Shown here in pieces: positions 6,788 to 8,433 of a stretch of DNA of 8,433 nt. Source of the DNA: Oscillospiraceae bacterium (GTDB lineage Bacteria; Bacillota; Clostridia; Oscillospirales; Ruminococcaceae); contig DXNX01000105.1 of assembly GCA_019413245.1 (NCBI GenBank), forward strand, positions 1 through 8,433, in the 5' to 3' direction. Every line of letters begins with the position of its first letter. Positions within the stretch are counted from its first letter, which is position 1. The position numbers and the translations under genes were made by a program. The notes under the pieces are model-generated. The model saw only the letters and a program-made list of their open reading frames with translations. It searched no databases and was not told the DNA's origin.

Positions 6788-6813
6788 TAGCACTCATGAG
6801 AAATGAGTGCTAA
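6787..6813. promoter_or_regulatory. CIRCE operator (HrcA binding site)
   Basis: TTAGCACTC (6787-6795), nine bases, then GAGTGCTAA (6805-6813). This matches the CIRCE consensus exactly in both arms and spacer length, and a further T-A pair (6786/6814) extends it. HrcA binding here blocks transcription of groESL until heat or unfolded proteins draw GroEL away, a feedback known from Bacillus and other Firmicutes. hrcA itself is not in the window. Confidence 0.97.
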
Positions 6814-6862
6814 AAGAAAAAAATCAATGAAGACATTTAATTATAAGGGAGGATATTTCACC

Positions 6863-7147
6863 ATGAAAATCAAACCTCTGGCAGACCGGGTTGTTATTAA
6901 GCTGGTCGAAGAAGAAGAAACCACCAAGGGCGGCCTGATCCTGTCCGGCTCCGCCAAGGAGAAGCCGCAGGTTGCCGAAGTCCTGGCTGTTGGCCCGGGC
7001 GGCAACGTGGACGGCAAGGAAGTCGAAATGATCGTCAAGGTCGGCGACAAGGTTCTGACCAGCAAGTACTCCGGCACTGAGGTCAAGGTCGATGGCGAAG
7101 AATGCACCATCGTCCGCCAGAGCGACATTCTGGCCATTGTGGAATAA
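6863..7147 (+). CDS. groES: Co-chaperonin GroES (10 kDa chaperonin)
   Basis: Forms the heptameric lid that closes the GroEL folding chamber in an ATP-dependent cycle. It is 94 residues, the usual size. The N-terminus MKIKPLADRVVIK is typical. The mobile loop (about 17-34) carries GGLIL at 23-27, the hydrophobic element that docks on GroEL. The ATG at 6863 was chosen because AAGGGAGG (6845-6852) precedes it at 10 nt. Two upstream in-frame ATGs are unlikely starts: 6803 lies within the CIRCE element, and 6827 has no Shine-Dalgarno and would add 12 residues absent from the family. The 5' leader is about 70 nt. groEL follows after 31 nt in the same operon. Confidence 0.97.
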   Translation: MKIKPLADRVVIKLVEEEETTKGGLILSGSAKEKPQVAEVLAVGPGGNVDGKEVEMIVKVGDKVLTSKYSGTEVKVDGEECTIVRQSDILAIVE

Positions 7148-7178
7148 TCACGCTGCATAAGGTAAGGAGAGATATACT

Positions 7179-8433
<1,255 letters not shown>

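Noticed and set aside
6803..6862. A 20-residue N-terminal extension of GroES
   Set aside because: The extension starts inside the CIRCE operator and has no Shine-Dalgarno; 6863 has AAGGGAGG and the family N-terminus.

Overview
The window is a GC-rich stretch with every supported gene on the + strand. It looks like a low-redundancy housekeeping region of a Clostridia chromosome. The ClpP and GroEL sequences, the CIRCE heat-shock operator, the Gram-positive-style Shine-Dalgarno sequences and the phosphoesterase type suggest a member of the Oscillospiraceae/Ruminococcaceae, similar to Faecalibacterium, Subdoligranulum or Gemmiger. That placement is inferred from recall of family sequences, not from a search.

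Layout. (1) Positions 2-1444 hold threonine synthase (thrC), which enters from the left edge and lacks only about two N-terminal residues. (2) 1461-2147 is a small calcineurin-like metallophosphoesterase, 16 nt behind thrC and probably in the same transcript. (3) 2148-2248 is a short regulatory gap with a perfect 13-bp inverted repeat and an extended -10 promoter. (4) 2249-3562 is trigger factor (tig). (5) 3563-3679 contains a strong hairpin with a poor U-tract. (6) 3680-4270 and 4286-5632 are clpP and clpX, closed by an intrinsic terminator at 5638-5673. (7) 5702-6601 is a nitrilase-superfamily amidohydrolase. (8) 6602-6862 is an AT-rich control region with a sigma-A-type promoter and a perfect CIRCE element. 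(9) 6863-7147 is groES, and 7179 to the right edge is groEL, cut after about 418 residues.

How the genes fit together. From tig onward this is mostly a proteostasis neighbourhood. Trigger factor meets nascent chains at the ribosome, ClpXP degrades tagged or regulatory proteins, and GroES/GroEL refolds proteins and is repressed by HrcA at CIRCE. The nitrilase homologue between the two blocks and the thrC-phosphoesterase pair upstream have no evident functional link to this.

I found no mobile element, CRISPR array, RNA gene, phage gene or defence gene. I do not see an undescribed system. The points worth a second look are mainly regulatory: the inverted A/T-tract palindrome upstream of tig, the leaky-looking hairpin between tig and clpP, and the overlapping promoter choices at groES. 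Small variations in ClpP and ClpX loop sequences are also noted.
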